Shown: positions 62,353 through 64,000 of the stretch, piece by piece
Numbering within the stretch: position 1 is the stretch's first letter
How the letters are laid out: each line of letters begins with the position of its first letter
Assembly: GCF_001874645.1 (NCBI RefSeq)
Contig: NZ_CP017886.1
Span: 1,116,001 to 1,180,000, forward strand
Reading direction: 5' to 3'
Origin: Pseudomonas frederiksbergensis
GTDB lineage: Bacteria; Pseudomonadota; Gammaproteobacteria; Pseudomonadales; Pseudomonadaceae
DNA: 64,000 bases
Notes under the pieces: generated by a model
The model's database searches: none
The model's input: only the letters and a program-made list of their open reading frames with translations
What the model was told of the DNA's origin: nothing
Position numbers and translations under genes: made by a program

Positions 62353-64000
62353 TTAAACCGATAGTTCAACCAACAGCTTGTTCAGACGGCGCACATAGGC
62401 AGCCGGGTCTTTCAAGCTGTCACCGGCAGCCAGGGCTGCCTGATCGAAGAGGATGTGCGACAGGTCGCCAAAACGCTCTTCGCTCTGCTCACCGTCGAGT
62501 TTTTCGATCAGCGGGTGAGCCGGGTTGAATTCGAAGATCGGCTTGGAATCCGGAACCTTCTGACCGCTGGCTTCAAGGATCTGACGCATTTGCAGGCCCA
62601 GGTCCTGCTCACCGATAGCCAGAATCGCCGGGGAGTCGGTCAGACGGTGGGAAACCCGTACTTCGCTGACCGTTTCACCCAGAGCCGTCTTGATCCGCTC
62701 AACCAGACCTTCTTTGCTCTTGGCAACTTCTTCTGCGGCTTTCTTGTCCTCTTCCGAGTCCAGGTTGCCCAGGTCCAGGTCACCGCGTGCCACGTCGACA
62801 AAGCTCTTGCCGTCGAAGTCACTGAGGTAGCTCATCAGCCACTCGTCGATACGGTCGGTCAGCAGCAGCACTTCGATGCCTTTCTTGCGGAAGACTTCCA
62901 GGTGCGGGCTGTTCTTGACCTGCGCATACGTTTCGCCGGTCAGGTAGTAGATCTTGTCCTGACCTTCCTTGGCGCGAGCCAGGTATTCGGCCAGTGCGAC
63001 CACTTGCTCGCCTTCTTCACCCTGGGTGGAGGCGAAACGCAGCAGGCCAGCGATTTTCTCTTTGTTGGCGAAGTCTTCAGCCGGGCCTTCTTTCATGACC
63101 TGACCGAAGTTTTTCCAGAAGCCTTTGTATTGCTCAGGCTCGTTCTTCGCCAGTTTTTCCAGCATGTCCAGAACGCGCTTGGTCAGCGCCGACTTCATCG
63201 AATCGATGATCGGGTCTTTCTGCAGGATTTCCCGCGACACGTTCAGCGACAGGTCGTTGGAATCGACCACGCCTTTGATGAAGCGCAGGTACAGCGGCAG
63301 GAACGACTCAGCCTGGTCCATGACGAACACACGCTGCACGTACAGCTTCAGGCCGCGTGGCGCTTCACGCTGATACAGGTCGAACGGAGCACGGGCCGGC
63401 ACGTAAAGCAGCGAGTTGTACTCCAGCTTGCCTTCAACCTTGTTGTGGCTCCAGCTCAGCGGGTTCTCGAAATCGTGAGCGATGTGCTTGTAGAACTCCT
63501 GGTATTCCTCGTCTTTTACTTCGGTACGCGGACGAGTCCACAGCGCGCTGGCGCGGTTGACGGTTTCCCATTCAACGGCCGGCTGCTCTTCGCCTTCAGC
63601 GGCTGCCACTTCTTTCGGCAGTTCGATCGGCAGAGCGATGTGGTCGGAGTACTTCTTGATGATGTTGCGCAGACGCCAGCCATCGGCGAACTCGTCTTCA
63701 GCGGATTTCAGGTGCAGGACGATGCGCGTACCGCGGTCGGCTTTCTCGACAGTGGCGACGTCGAATTCGCCTTCGCCCTTGGACGACCAGTGCACGCCTT
63801 CGCTGGCAGCGAGGCCGGCACGGCGACTGAATACGTCAACTTTATCGGCAACGATGAATGCAGAGTAGAAACCCACGCCGAACTGACCGATCAGGTGCGA
63901 ATCTTTCTTCTGATCGCCGGACAGGTGTTTCATGAAGTCGGCAGTGCCGGATTTGGCGATGGTGCCCAGGTGGGTCACGACATCGTCACGGCTCATGCCG
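62353..64000 (-). CDS. htpG: Chaperone HtpG (Hsp90), cut off by the window edge
   Basis: About 549 codons of HtpG (full length ~634). The ATPase domain end is present: [20 protein letters not shown]. It is followed by the middle domain (VESRDLPLN-type region [19 protein letters not shown]) and the dimerisation domain ending in [12 protein letters not shown]. The N-terminal ~85 residues, with the first ATP motifs, lie to the right of the window. The frame stays open through 64000. Confidence 0.95.
   Translation of the reverse strand, partial: GMSRDDVVTHLGTIAKSGTADFMKHLSGDQKKDSHLIGQFGVGFYSAFIVADKVDVFSRRAGLAASEGVHWSSKGEGEFDVATVEKADRGTRIVLHLKSAEDEFADGWRLRNIIKKYSDHIALPIELPKEVAAAEGEEQPAVEWETVNRASALWTRPRTEVKDEEYQEFYKHIAHDFENPLSWSHNKVEGKLEYNSLLYVPARAPFDLYQREAPRGLKLYVQRVFVMDQAESFLPLYLRFIKGVVDSNDLSLNVSREILQKDPIIDSMKSALTKRVLDMLEKLAKNEPEQYKGFWKNFGQVMKEGPAEDFANKEKIAGLLRFASTQGEEGEQVVALAEYLARAKEGQDKIYYLTGETYAQVKNSPHLEVFRKKGIEVLLLTDRIDEWLMSYLSDFDGKSFVDVARGDLDLGNLDSEEDKKAAEEVAKSKEGLVERIKTALGETVSEVRVSHRLTDSPAILAIGEQDLGLQMRQILEASGQKVPDSKPIFEFNPAHPLIEKLDGEQSEERFGDLSHILFDQAALAAGDSLKDPAAYVRRLNKLLVELSV

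Overview
The window is a chromosomal segment of a Pseudomonas of the fluorescens lineage. Supporting signs are high-GC coding sequence with Pseudomonas-type proteins throughout, the fabA-fabB pair near gpsA and htpG, a GC-rich repetitive extragenic palindrome occurring four times (around 41.9, 45.7, 50.2 and 61.5 kb), a MocR regulator, an HBM-type chemoreceptor and two tRNA-Gly/tRNA-Glu pairs.

Layout. 0-6.3 kb is core metabolism: an FadE-type acyl-CoA dehydrogenase, a small conserved protein, a LysR regulator, an AlaX-like tRNA-editing hydrolase, a 2OG-Fe(II) oxygenase and a LysE-type exporter. 6.25-15.56 kb is an AT-rich island inserted at the 3' end of the lysE-type gene. It is bounded by a perfect 136-bp direct repeat of that 3' end and carries a decayed copy of the tRNA-Gly 3' end with its terminator. 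Its cargo is six minus-strand genes (AfsA-like hotdog protein, ICMT-type methyltransferase, ATP-grasp/phosphohistidine phosphotransferase, UbiA-type prenyltransferase, Nudix hydrolase, SDR) facing a LysR gene that is frameshifted at an 8-C run. I read this as a candidate undescribed butyrolactone-like signal or small-molecule pathway. It is the most interesting part of the window.

15.8-19.1 kb holds a HisJQMP-type amino-acid ABC importer preceded by a HutC-like operator. 19.4-34.6 kb holds a complete Tad/Flp pilus locus split into three transcription units: minor pilins and the TadG adhesin; secretin RcpA with TadD and a DUF3613 protein; and the motor, platform, RcpC, an AAA+ ATPase, the prepilin peptidase and two Flp pilins. 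It ends at an AraC regulator with a degenerate receiver domain. Two of the minus-strand Tad units share a conserved two-box promoter.

34.6-35.1 kb is the tRNA cluster. 35.4-50 kb is housekeeping and sensing: a membrane protein, an HBM chemoreceptor, a frameshifted MocR regulator, two oxidoreductases, pyrF, a two-component system, an EF-hand protein, an AI-2E-family permease, a DUF4892 protein, a GST and two alpha/beta hydrolases. 50-64 kb is rich in lipid and membrane functions: a thioesterase, an acyl-CoA synthetase, SixA, a DUF4389 protein, GpsA, a TonB-receptor remnant with a substrate-binding protein and a hybrid kinase, FabA-FabB, OsmC, pirin, a dienelactone hydrolase and HtpG, which runs off the right edge.

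Coordinates and starts were judged by eye from reading frames, Shine-Dalgarno sequences and family length. Product names rest on remembered family motifs; no database search was run.
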